Assembly: GCA_903914985.1 (NCBI GenBank)
Contig: CAIWRE010000040.1
Location: forward strand, 1-11,713
DNA from: an uncultured beta proteobacterium
GTDB taxonomy: Bacteria > Pseudomonadota > Gammaproteobacteria > Burkholderiales > Burkholderiaceae_C
Direction of reading: 5' to 3'
DNA: 11,713 nt
Shown here: in pieces, positions 1 to 5,800 of the stretch
Numbering within the stretch: the first letter of the stretch is position 1
Layout: each line of letters starts with the position of its first letter
Program-made: the position numbers and the translations under genes
Notes under the pieces: model-generated
What the model saw: the letters and a program-made list of their open reading frames with translations, nothing else
The model's database searches: none
What the model was told of the DNA's origin: nothing

Positions 1-398
1 CCCAGGATGGCAATGGCCGCGCCGGTAAAACCAATCAAGGCCGCCACGATGTGGCGCCCGCGCAATTGCACATCTTTTAAAAACAAAGGCGCCATCACCA
101 CCATGCCCAGCGGCCACAGGTAGTTGATAAGGTTGGCCTCTACGGCAGGCGCGTTGCGCAAGGCGATGAACAGCAAAAAGTGAAACCCGAACAGGCCGTA
201 CACCCCCACCAACAAGGTGGGCAGCGGCACCTGCCAGCGGCTGAGACGAAACCGCGCCAGCGGCAGCGAAATCAAACTGCCCACCAGCAAGCCCAGCCCC
301 GTCAACAAAAACGGCGGAATGTGCGCCAATTGCACGCCCAAGGGTGCCAACGTGCCCCACAGGGCAATGGCGGCCAGCGCCAGCAGGTCTGATTTCAT
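1..398 (-). CDS. EamA/DMT-family permease, N-terminal part (runs off the left edge)
   Basis: An open frame runs on the minus strand from ATG at 398 to the window edge, giving 132 residues without a stop. The protein is strongly hydrophobic, with about four membrane segments visible (roughly residues 5-22, 29-47, 59-80 and 93-107). Segments carrying ALRNAPAVEANLINYLWPL (about 79-97) and a Gly/Ala-rich stretch near residues 118-132 are typical of the first EamA domain in drug/metabolite transporters. Such proteins usually have ten helices and export amino acids or other metabolites, so more than half of this one lies outside the window. No strong Shine-Dalgarno precedes the ATG, so the start rests on the hydrophobic N-terminus, which looks complete. 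It is divergent from brnT with about 80 bp between the two starts. The substrate cannot be told from sequence. Confidence 0.85.
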   Translation of the reverse strand, partial: MKSDLLALAAIALWGTLAPLGVQLAHIPPFLLTGLGLLVGSLISLPLARFRLSRWQVPLPTLLVGVYGLFGFHFLLFIALRNAPAVEANLINYLWPLGMVVMAPLFLKDVQLRGRHIVAALIGFTGAAIAIL

Positions 399-445
399 GG
401 AGGGATGCTAACTGAGGGGTGCATCATCCTTAATGGCAAGTCGCC

Positions 446-473
446 TTGATTTTGTATTAAACGCATCTACAAT
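446..473 (+). promoter_or_regulatory. Predicted brnTA promoter with overlapping inverted repeat
   Basis: TTGATT at 446-451 and TACAAT at 468-473 are separated by 16 bp and resemble sigma-70 -35 and -10 hexamers. The 5-bp inverted repeat TTGTA (452-456) / TACAA (468-472) lies inside this promoter and overlaps the -10. BrnA antitoxins are known to repress their own promoter by binding palindromic sequence, so this repeat is the natural operator candidate. The predicted transcription start falls at about 480-481, the base of the brnT ATG. Confidence 0.5.
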
Positions 474-480
474 AAATGGC

Positions 481-768
481 ATGAGTGGCACGCTGATCTG
501 GGATGAAGCAAAGCGTCAAAGCAACTTGCGAAAGCATGGCTTGGACTTTGCGGACGCGGATGAGGTACTGGAGTCGCGCTACCGGTTGGACATCTCTGCC
601 GTGCGTGGCGGTGAAATGCGGATGCTCTCTATTTCTTATGCATTGGGCTTTCTGGCGGTGCTGACGGTGGTACACACCGAGCGCGATGGTGCAACGCGCG
701 TGATCAGCTTTCGCCATGCAAGTAACGAAGAACGTGAGGTTTACGATGCCTGGCTCCAAGACGAATGA
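481..768 (+). CDS. brnT: BrnT-family type II toxin (ribonuclease)
   Basis: This 95-residue protein matches the BrnT (DUF497) pattern. It has an early W7-D8-x-x-K11 segment, the N15-x-x-K18-H19-G20 signature, a central beta-rich region, and a C-terminal RVISFRHAS (73-81) followed by E-R-x-x-Y. In the family, BrnT is a small RelE-like-fold endoribonuclease that stops translation under stress and is neutralised by BrnA. An upstream in-frame ATG at 433 would add 16 residues. I reject it because the likely promoter lies between 433 and 481, and family members begin just before the W-D-x-x-K segment. The next gene, brnA, starts 23 bp before this gene's stop, the usual toxin-first order of brnTA modules. 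Family assignment is firm. Toxicity in the host is inferred. Confidence 0.88.
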   Translation: MSGTLIWDEAKRQSNLRKHGLDFADADEVLESRYRLDISAVRGGEMRMLSISYALGFLAVLTVVHTERDGATRVISFRHASNEEREVYDAWLQDE

Positions 769-1063
769 ACTGACACGCGCTCAGGTGCTGGCGGCGGTAC
801 GCGCTGTTCCACAGGGGGCTGGTTATGTGTGGGACGGTGTAGACGAGGATGATCGCCCACTAAATACCGAAGAACTCGAAGCTGGCATGGCTGCTGCGGT
901 CAACAAGCGGGGCCGCCCCGCAGGCAGCGGCACCAAGGAACAGGTAGCGATTCGCTTTGACCGTGATGTGCTTGGCGCATTTCGCGCATCGGGCCCAGGC
1001 TGGCAAACACGCATGAACGACGCCCTGCGTGACTGGCTGCGCACCCATTCCACATTGACTTGA
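746..1063 (+). CDS. brnA: BrnA-family antitoxin
   Basis: This 105-residue protein has an N-terminal half with WDGVDEDDRPL (29-39), a basic linker NKRGRPAGSGTK (53-64), and a C-terminal block, QVAIRFDRDVLGAFRASGPG (66-85) then WQTRMNDALRDWL (86-98). That block is the BrnA hallmark, in which a ribbon-helix-helix-like C-terminal domain dimerises and binds DNA while the rest binds BrnT. A longer reading from 716 is possible. The ATG at 746 is better because GTGAGG at 734-739 supplies a Shine-Dalgarno about 6 bp upstream, and the protein then has normal family length. The gene overlaps the end of brnT by 23 bp, implying coupled translation. By family analogy it should repress the promoter at 446-473, alone or with BrnT. 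Confidence 0.87.
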   Translation: MPGSKTNELTRAQVLAAVRAVPQGAGYVWDGVDEDDRPLNTEELEAGMAAAVNKRGRPAGSGTKEQVAIRFDRDVLGAFRASGPGWQTRMNDALRDWLRTHSTLT

Positions 1064-1114
1064 TTTGCGCTACCCATCGCTCATCAAAGTGCGGTTCCAT
1101 GAAAAGTTGCACCA

Positions 1115-1363
1115 GTGAAAGAACTCGAAACACTAGAAGCCATGGGGCTGGTGCTGCCCACCCCCTGGTACATCGCCGGGACGATCCTGTTTGGCCTGGT
1201 GGGCTGGGCCGTTTTTCGCAAGGGCCGCAGAGACGAACAGCGACGGCTTATTTGGATGGGCCTGGCGCTGATGCTCTATCCGTATGCGGTGTCTGACACC
1301 GGGATGCTGTGGGCGGTGGGGGCGGGGCTGACGGCGTCGGCTTATTGGGGTGGGAGGCGCTAG
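1115..1363 (+). CDS. Small two-helix membrane protein of unknown function
   Basis: The reading frame gives 82 residues from GTG at 1115. Two hydrophobic segments are visible, about residues 18-34 (YIAGTILFGLVGWAVF) and 47-75. Between them lies a strongly basic loop, RKGRRDEQRR (35-44), which predicts a hairpin with that loop in the cytoplasm. The P-Y-x-V motif after LALML and the closing GRR resemble short proteins found in many proteobacteria, some of them labelled 'amino acid transport protein' without experimental support. I do not assign a function. An in-frame ATG at 1142 would give a 73-residue form. Neither start has a strong Shine-Dalgarno. The gene follows brnA by about 50 bp, and a shared transcript is possible but not shown. 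Confidence 0.6.
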   Translation: MKELETLEAMGLVLPTPWYIAGTILFGLVGWAVFRKGRRDEQRRLIWMGLALMLYPYAVSDTGMLWAVGAGLTASAYWGGRR

Positions 1364-1368
1364 GTAGC

Positions 1369-1385
1369 CTCAAACGGATTTTGAG
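1369..1385. promoter_or_regulatory. Short inverted repeat after the membrane-protein gene
   Basis: CTCAAA (1369-1374) and TTTGAG (1380-1385) form a perfect 6-bp stem with a 5-nt loop, starting 6 bp after the stop of the small membrane protein. There is no T-run behind it, so it is a weak terminator candidate at best. It may simply be chance. Confidence 0.25.
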
Positions 1386-1401
1386 ACTTTGCTCAGGAGT
1401 G

Positions 1402-1439
1402 GGTTGAAGCAATGCAAGCTCTGATGCTTGGCTTCAATC
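1402..1439. promoter_or_regulatory. Bulged hairpin in the leader region of the four-gene operon
   Basis: TTGAAGC (1404-1410) pairs perfectly with GCTTCAA (1431-1437), and the next inner pair is CAAGC (1415-1419) with GCTTG (1426-1430). This gives a 12-bp stem with a 4-nt one-sided bulge (AATG, 1411-1414) and a 6-nt loop. A G-U and a G-C pair extend it outward to 1402/1439. It ends about 50 bp upstream of the first operon gene. No T-tract follows, so it is more likely an operator or an mRNA leader structure than a terminator. Confidence 0.4.
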
Positions 1440-1491
1440 AGCGCTCTAGGAATTGTGTAAAGTCAAAAGATTGCTGCGGAGAACAGTCGAC

Positions 1492-2619
1492 ATGGCCCGA
1501 ATTTCCAGAATAGTGATCACACACCACCAGCTGCCGCTTGAGCCGCCCTTCCCTGCCTCTTGGGATACACGGCCCCGAACACGGTTCCCGGCCACGCTGG
1601 TGCGTGTTTTTGATGATGAAGGTCGAGTGGGTGTGGGCTCGGGAGATGCGATGCTGGGGTTTTCCAATTACGAGCACCTGTTCGTTGGTCAGGAGGCCTT
1701 GGAACTGGATCGTCACCATGCGATCTTGATGAATATCGATTTTCATGGCGCGCGGCCCTGGCCCTTGGATATCGCGTTGTGGGATTTGGCAGGCAAGACC
1801 CAAGGACAGCCGGTTTGGAAGATGCTGGGTGGAAAGACGCCGCGACTTCGTGCCTACCAGTCCAGCGGGGTACATCGGTCCATCGATGGCATGGTGGAAG
1901 TCGCAACGCGGTGCTTAGCAGCGGGCATCCCCGCTCTCAAGGTTCGTTTTGGGAGGAAGGACTTGTCCGAAGACCTGTCAGTGCTGCACGCCATCCGAGA
2001 AGCGGTCGGTGATCGACTGGAACTGATGGTGGACTGCAACCAGGGTTGGAGAATGCCTTGGGACACCGCGCCATCGTGGGACCTTGAGCACGCAGTGCGC
2101 GTTGTCAAAGAGCTTGAAAAGTTGCGGGTGTTCTGGATGGAAGAGCCCTTGCATCGGGGTGACTATGAAGGCATGCGCAAATTGCGAAACCGTGGGGGAA
2201 TTCGTCTGGCAGGTGCGGAGCTCACCCGCGAACCCTACGAATGGCGTGAACTGTTACAGCGCGATTGTTTAGACGTTTTTCAACCCGATGCGGTTCTGAC
2301 AGGAGGCATTACTGGACTGGCGCCGTTTGCCCGCGAAGTTGCGCAAAGGGGCCGTCTATTTAGCTCTCACACCTGGGGCAACGGCCTGGGCATCATGGCC
2401 AACCTTCAGCTCATTGCCGGCACTGCGGGCGAGACCTTTGTAGAGTGGCCGCTGGATGCGCCCGAGTGGACGCCAGAACGACGTGACTACCTATTACAGT
2501 CACCGTTGGAATTGGATAGCGAGGGCTGGTTCACCCTTCCAGAGACTCCTGGTCTCGGCATCGAGCTCAATGAGGTGATGCTGGAAAAGACGCTCAGCAA
2601 AACGGCCACGTTTCATTGA
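1492..2619 (+). CDS. Mandelate racemase/muconate lactonizing enzyme family protein (probable acid-sugar dehydratase)
   Basis: This 375-residue enolase-superfamily enzyme would abstract the proton alpha to a carboxylate bound to Mg2+. An N-terminal capping domain (about 1-120) is followed by a TIM barrel. Visible catalytic elements are K150-x-R152 on strand 2, metal ligands D181 (in VDCNQGW), E217 (WMEEP) and E243 (AGAEL), then D266 (FQPDAV) and H293 (SSHTW) as the Asp-His dyad, and E318 near the end. The Asp-His dyad places it in the mandelate racemase subgroup, where most members dehydrate sugar acids and few racemise. K-x-R replaces the usual K-x-K. I chose ATG 1492, preceded by GGAGA at 1478-1482 with 9-bp spacing. 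An upstream in-frame ATG at 1453 lacks such a site. It is the first gene of the operon, and the next gene starts 14 bp after its stop. The substrate is unknown, and dehydratase is inferred over racemase from its neighbours. Confidence 0.9.
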   Translation: MARISRIVITHHQLPLEPPFPASWDTRPRTRFPATLVRVFDDEGRVGVGSGDAMLGFSNYEHLFVGQEALELDRHHAILMNIDFHGARPWPLDIALWDLAGKTQGQPVWKMLGGKTPRLRAYQSSGVHRSIDGMVEVATRCLAAGIPALKVRFGRKDLSEDLSVLHAIREAVGDRLELMVDCNQGWRMPWDTAPSWDLEHAVRVVKELEKLRVFWMEEPLHRGDYEGMRKLRNRGGIRLAGAELTREPYEWRELLQRDCLDVFQPDAVLTGGITGLAPFAREVAQRGRLFSSHTWGNGLGIMANLQLIAGTAGETFVEWPLDAPEWTPERRDYLLQSPLELDSEGWFTLPETPGLGIELNEVMLEKTLSKTATFH

Positions 2620-2624
2620 AGGGA
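2619..2624 (+). promoter_or_regulatory. Ribosome binding site that decides the dehydrogenase start
   Basis: AAGGGA lies 9 bp before GTG at 2634. The alternative in-frame TTG at 2616 overlaps the previous stop and has no comparable site upstream. This favours the GTG. Confidence 0.55.
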
Positions 2625-2633
2625 ATCTTTTTC

Positions 2634-3641
2634 GTGGATTCAAGATGGACTTTGCAGCAAGTGCATGACCTTGCACTACAAGCCTTACTTTCCAGTGGTG
2701 GTGGCGTGCAACAAAGTACGGTTGTCGCTCAGTCAATTGCCGAAGCGGAGGCGCAGGGCATTCGCAACGTGGGACTGGCCTACTTGCCGACGTATTGCGC
2801 GCACCTGCGCTGCGGCAAGGTGAACGGCCACGCTCTGGCTCGTACCGAAGTCACTGCCCCGTCCATTCTTCAGGTCGATGCCTGCAGTGGGTTTGCACAC
2901 ACCGCCTTTATGGCGGCGTTGCCAGAGTTTGTGGCTATGGTGCACAACCAAGGGATCGCAATGATGACGATCCGTAACTCGTACTCAGCCGGTGTTCTGG
3001 GCTGGTTCATTCACCGTTTTCTTGATCACGGGCTGCTGAGCCTGGCCTTTTCGAACGCGTCTGCCATGATGGCACCCGTCGGTGGAAGCAAACCAGTTTT
3101 TGGTACCAACCCTTGGGGATTTGGCGTGCCGCAAGAGGGCTCAGACCCCATAGTGGCCGATATGTCGAGCACGGCGACTGCCCGAGTAAATGTAATTGCC
3201 GCAGCGCAAGCCGGTGGGCCAATACCTGCCGGCTGGGCGATCGATGTCGATGGCCGCCCGACGACTAATCCGCAGGCGGCACTGGCCGGGACCATGGCGC
3301 CGGCGGCTGGTCACAAGGGGTATGCACTCGCACTGCTCGTCGATGTGTTGATTGCCGGTGTGGGGGGCGCTAACTGGTCGTTTGAGGCCAGCTCATTGCT
3401 CGACAACTCTGGTGGCCCACCCGGCGTTGGTCAATGCTTTATCGCTATTGATCCAACAAGGTGTGCACCTGGATTCGCGCAACGCGTCACTCGTCTGGCG
3501 CAAGCAATTCAAGAGCAAGAGGGCGCCCGCCTGCCTGGCAGTGGCCGCGCCGGCCACGCTGCGCACGCGAATGTCCATGGCGTTGAAGTGCCTCATTCCT
3601 TGGCGGCCGAACTGCGCGCGTTGGCGCATCCAGGCCAATGA
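2634..3641 (+). CDS. LDH2/malate dehydrogenase-fold NAD(P)-dependent oxidoreductase, divergent active site
   Basis: This 335-residue protein belongs to the YiaK/YlbC/DpkA (LDH2) fold, NAD(P)-dependent enzymes that oxidise 2-hydroxy acids or reduce 2-oxo acids and cyclic imines. The conserved core is clear: PVFGTNPWGFGVP (154-166), VADMSSTATA (174-183), IPAGWAIDVDGRPTT (197-211), HKGYALALLVDVL (227-239), and a C-terminal LPGSGR (300-305) with GVEVP (316-320). The N-terminal catalytic segment is unusual. The family's S-H-G followed by Arg reads N45-V46-G47 with Y50, and the S-N-H-F-G segment reads R114-N-S-Y-S-A-G120, so both usual histidines are absent. The GTG start is chosen for its upstream AAGGGA. 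The stop overlaps the following kinase gene by 4 bp (ATGA). It probably acts before or after the dehydratase on a hydroxy or keto acid. I recall from memory a poorly characterised subgroup with similar substitutions. Confidence 0.85.
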   Translation: MDSRWTLQQVHDLALQALLSSGGGVQQSTVVAQSIAEAEAQGIRNVGLAYLPTYCAHLRCGKVNGHALARTEVTAPSILQVDACSGFAHTAFMAALPEFVAMVHNQGIAMMTIRNSYSAGVLGWFIHRFLDHGLLSLAFSNASAMMAPVGGSKPVFGTNPWGFGVPQEGSDPIVADMSSTATARVNVIAAAQAGGPIPAGWAIDVDGRPTTNPQAALAGTMAPAAGHKGYALALLVDVLIAGVGGANWSFEASSLLDNSGGPPGVGQCFIAIDPTRCAPGFAQRVTRLAQAIQEQEGARLPGSGRAGHAAHANVHGVEVPHSLAAELRALAHPGQ

Positions 3642-4588
3642 CCCAGGAGGCCTTGCTCGAGGTGCTGGAGGCCAACGGACTGTTGCAACAGAAGTCCTGC
3701 GGCGCCTTACGTTTGGAATTGCTGACTGGGGGATTTTGGAACCGTGTTTACAGGCTCCGCAGCCAAGAAAATAGCTCTTTTGACTGGGTCGTTAAGCAGT
3801 TCGTGCAAGTGCCGGTGAACCCTCTGTTCCCGATTCTGCCGAGCGCTGAATCCGCAGCATTGCAGTTTTTGCAAGATCACAAATGTGCTCCCAAGCCTGT
3901 TGCATTTATCGCCGAAAGCGCCGTCGGCAGCCTGCTGGTTTATGAGTATGTCCCAGGTAGTAGTTGGAACGGCGACCTTGATGCTGCGGCAACGCTGTTG
4001 GCGCGGGTCCAGCGCATACCCCTCAATGCCTTTGCCAAACAGGCGTTTCGCAAGCTGCCCACCGAGGCAAATGCCTTGCAGCAGCATGCACAAGCCATGC
4101 TGCTGCGACATCCTGGCGCCCTGAGTGATAGCGTGCGCCAGTTGCGACCTGCAATCCGATCAAGCTCTGCCTTTGTATTCCTTAGGGAAGTGTTGGTGCA
4201 CACCGATTGTGGGCCAGGCAATATGGTGAGTAGCCCCGCAGGCCTGCGCCTGATCGATTGGCAGTGCCCTGGCGTTGGAGATGGACTTCAGGATGTGGCG
4301 ACCTTTCTTTCGCCCGCGATGCAGGTGCTTTACGGCTACCCCATTCTTAGCACTGCGCAGGAACAAAAGTTTTTGAGCGCATACCTTTCGGCCTTGTCTG
4401 AGAACCCGTCAGATTCACAAGAAACGCTTGCGCGCTTCAACAGTATCCGCAGCAGTCACCACTACCGCTTCGCAGCTTATTGCGCCATGCGGATGCAGGA
4501 CACGGCCTCGACCGACGAGAAAACATCGCGCCTGTACAGCCTTGCGCTGCATGCGGAAATCCAACTATTGCATCGAATGTCTTCGTAA
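3638..4588 (+). CDS. APH-fold phosphotransferase (small-molecule kinase)
   Basis: This 316-residue kinase has the aminoglycoside-phosphotransferase / choline-kinase fold. Visible features are a nucleotide loop GGFWNRVYRL (31-40), the ATP-anchoring K53 (WVVKQF), a hinge LVYEYVPGSSW (100-110), the Brenner motif H188-T-D190-C-G-P-G-N195 with catalytic Asp, and metal-binding I206-D207-W208 followed by PGVGDGLQDVATFL. All residues needed for phosphotransfer are present. Relatives phosphorylate aminoglycosides, choline, thiamine, homoserine, methylthioribose or hydroxylysine. Antibiotic resistance is unlikely here because the gene sits inside a tight catabolic operon. It overlaps the dehydrogenase stop by 4 bp (ATGA), and the next gene follows after 11 bp. 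Phosphorylation of a pathway intermediate is the reasonable inference, but the substrate cannot be read from sequence. Confidence 0.85.
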   Translation: MTQEALLEVLEANGLLQQKSCGALRLELLTGGFWNRVYRLRSQENSSFDWVVKQFVQVPVNPLFPILPSAESAALQFLQDHKCAPKPVAFIAESAVGSLLVYEYVPGSSWNGDLDAAATLLARVQRIPLNAFAKQAFRKLPTEANALQQHAQAMLLRHPGALSDSVRQLRPAIRSSSAFVFLREVLVHTDCGPGNMVSSPAGLRLIDWQCPGVGDGLQDVATFLSPAMQVLYGYPILSTAQEQKFLSAYLSALSENPSDSQETLARFNSIRSSHHYRFAAYCAMRMQDTASTDEKTSRLYSLALHAEIQLLHRMSS

Positions 4589-4599
4589 GGAATGGGCCC

Positions 4600-5517
4600 A
4601 TGAAATCGATCGAGATGCACATTCATAGTTTCAGTCTCCGATTCCAATTCAAGTACCGGCCAGACTTTGACGTGTTTTCCTTTATTGCGCTGGCCCGCGA
4701 ACGCGGATTCACCGGCGTGAACATCTCCGCAAACGGACCCGGCTACCGAGACCTGGGTGGAACGACGCCGCAGCATTTCGCCCGCGTGCGAGCCTGTTTG
4801 CAAGAGCATCAAATGGCCTGCGAGATTGACACCAGTGACACCCGTGTAGATAACCTTCAAAAAATGCTCTTGGTTACATCCCAGGTGGGTGCTGAGCGTT
4901 TGCGTGTGTACACCAAATACGACGCACCATTACCAGAGCAAATGGACTGGACGGTCCGTGACCTGCGGACGATCGCGCCTGAAGCCGAGCGCGTGGGCAT
5001 CACCATCGTTTTTGAAAACCATGAGGATTTTCAAGGGGCTGTCATCTCCAGCATTCTTGCGCAGGTGGATCACCCGCGAATCAAGGCGCTTTATGACTAT
5101 GGGAATTCGCAAATGGTGGGCGAAGACCCTATGGATGCTCTACATGCAATGCAGCCCTTCATTGACGCGGTGCATGTGAAAGATCATGTTGTCCTCCACA
5201 AGGAGGGCCGCACATGGGTTCAAGGCGTTCCCATTGGGCAGGGGCTTCTTCCCGTCATGAGGCAAACGGAAGCTTTGTATGCCGGTGGATTACGTCGCTT
5301 CTGCTTTGAAAATGTGTGGGGTTATGCAGCACCCTTTAAAGCGGCTACGCTGCCGAGCTCTGCTCCGTTTAGCACATCGCATTCACACGGTCTTCTGAAT
5401 GGCGCCTTGTTGCCCCAACCTGAGGCCCTTGCGCAGGAATGGCAGGCTTTTGAATCAGGCTGGCAGTGGTACCAAACTGCGCTTGCAACAGAAGGATTTG
5501 TTATCGAGCGGCAATAA
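4600..5517 (+). CDS. Xylose isomerase-like TIM barrel (sugar phosphate isomerase/epimerase family)
   Basis: This 305-residue AP-endonuclease-2-type TIM barrel has the four expected divalent-metal ligands in order: E139 in IVFENHED, D166 in ALYDYGN, H192 in VHVKDH, and E237 in FCFENVWGY. This arrangement is shared by hydroxypyruvate isomerase, tagatose/psicose epimerases, IolE and IolI. These enzymes move a proton or hydride between neighbouring carbons of a hydroxy-ketone or dehydrate inosose. The start at ATG 4600 has AAGGA at 4587-4591 with 8-bp spacing, overlapping the kinase stop. An upstream in-frame ATG at 4480 lies inside the kinase gene and is rejected. It is the last gene of the operon, with the expected length for the family. 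A step that isomerises or epimerises a product of the earlier enzymes is inferred. The exact reaction is unknown. Confidence 0.85.
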   Translation: MKSIEMHIHSFSLRFQFKYRPDFDVFSFIALARERGFTGVNISANGPGYRDLGGTTPQHFARVRACLQEHQMACEIDTSDTRVDNLQKMLLVTSQVGAERLRVYTKYDAPLPEQMDWTVRDLRTIAPEAERVGITIVFENHEDFQGAVISSILAQVDHPRIKALYDYGNSQMVGEDPMDALHAMQPFIDAVHVKDHVVLHKEGRTWVQGVPIGQGLLPVMRQTEALYAGGLRRFCFENVWGYAAPFKAATLPSSAPFSTSHSHGLLNGALLPQPEALAQEWQAFESGWQWYQTALATEGFVIERQ

Positions 5518-5680
5518 GCAGCGTTCACAGCGCCCCACTGCAAAGACCCCCACTCCCCCACACCCGACAGTCCAGCCAAGAATCGCCACCCATGCGTCAC
5601 TCACTTTGGACTCCCACGACCACCACCCACACCGACGACGCTTCAGTCTTAATTTGCAACTAACACTAGGAGGCCGGTGA

Positions 5681-5800
5681 CGGGCTTCCGCGATAAAGGT
5701 CGACAAATACGTGCCAATGGCGCACAGCAGCGCCGACGAGATGAACCGCCCCAAGTCCATCCTCTCGGCCATGTACGGGTTTGCTCAGGACGGCAGTTAG
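5681..5800 (+). pseudogene. Possible 3' remnant of a decayed gene (39 codons)
   Basis: The region 5518-5796 between the operon and the Fic gene has no convincing intact gene. From 5681 to the TAG at 5798-5800, however, one plus-strand frame reads as an ordinary protein end (VDKYVPMAHSSADEMN then RPKSILSAMYGFAQDGS). Almost every third codon position is G or C, as in the real genes here. The frame has no usable start and is closed upstream by a TGA at 5678-5680. Its stop overlaps the stop of the convergent Fic gene. I do not recognise the protein. It could be the tail of a gene cut off when the operon was inserted, or chance. The stretch 5518-5680 is C-rich and shows nothing else. Confidence 0.3.

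Noticed and set aside
180..411. Two short plus-strand frames at the left edge
   Set aside because: Both are antisense to the DMT permease fragment, which reads as a proper membrane protein on the minus strand.
5455..5772. A 105-codon minus-strand frame in the gap between the operon and fic
   Set aside because: Its composition is odd (many Cys, Trp and Arg), it overlaps the end of the isomerase gene, and it has no ribosome binding site. The first 25 residues look mildly hydrophobic but match nothing I know.
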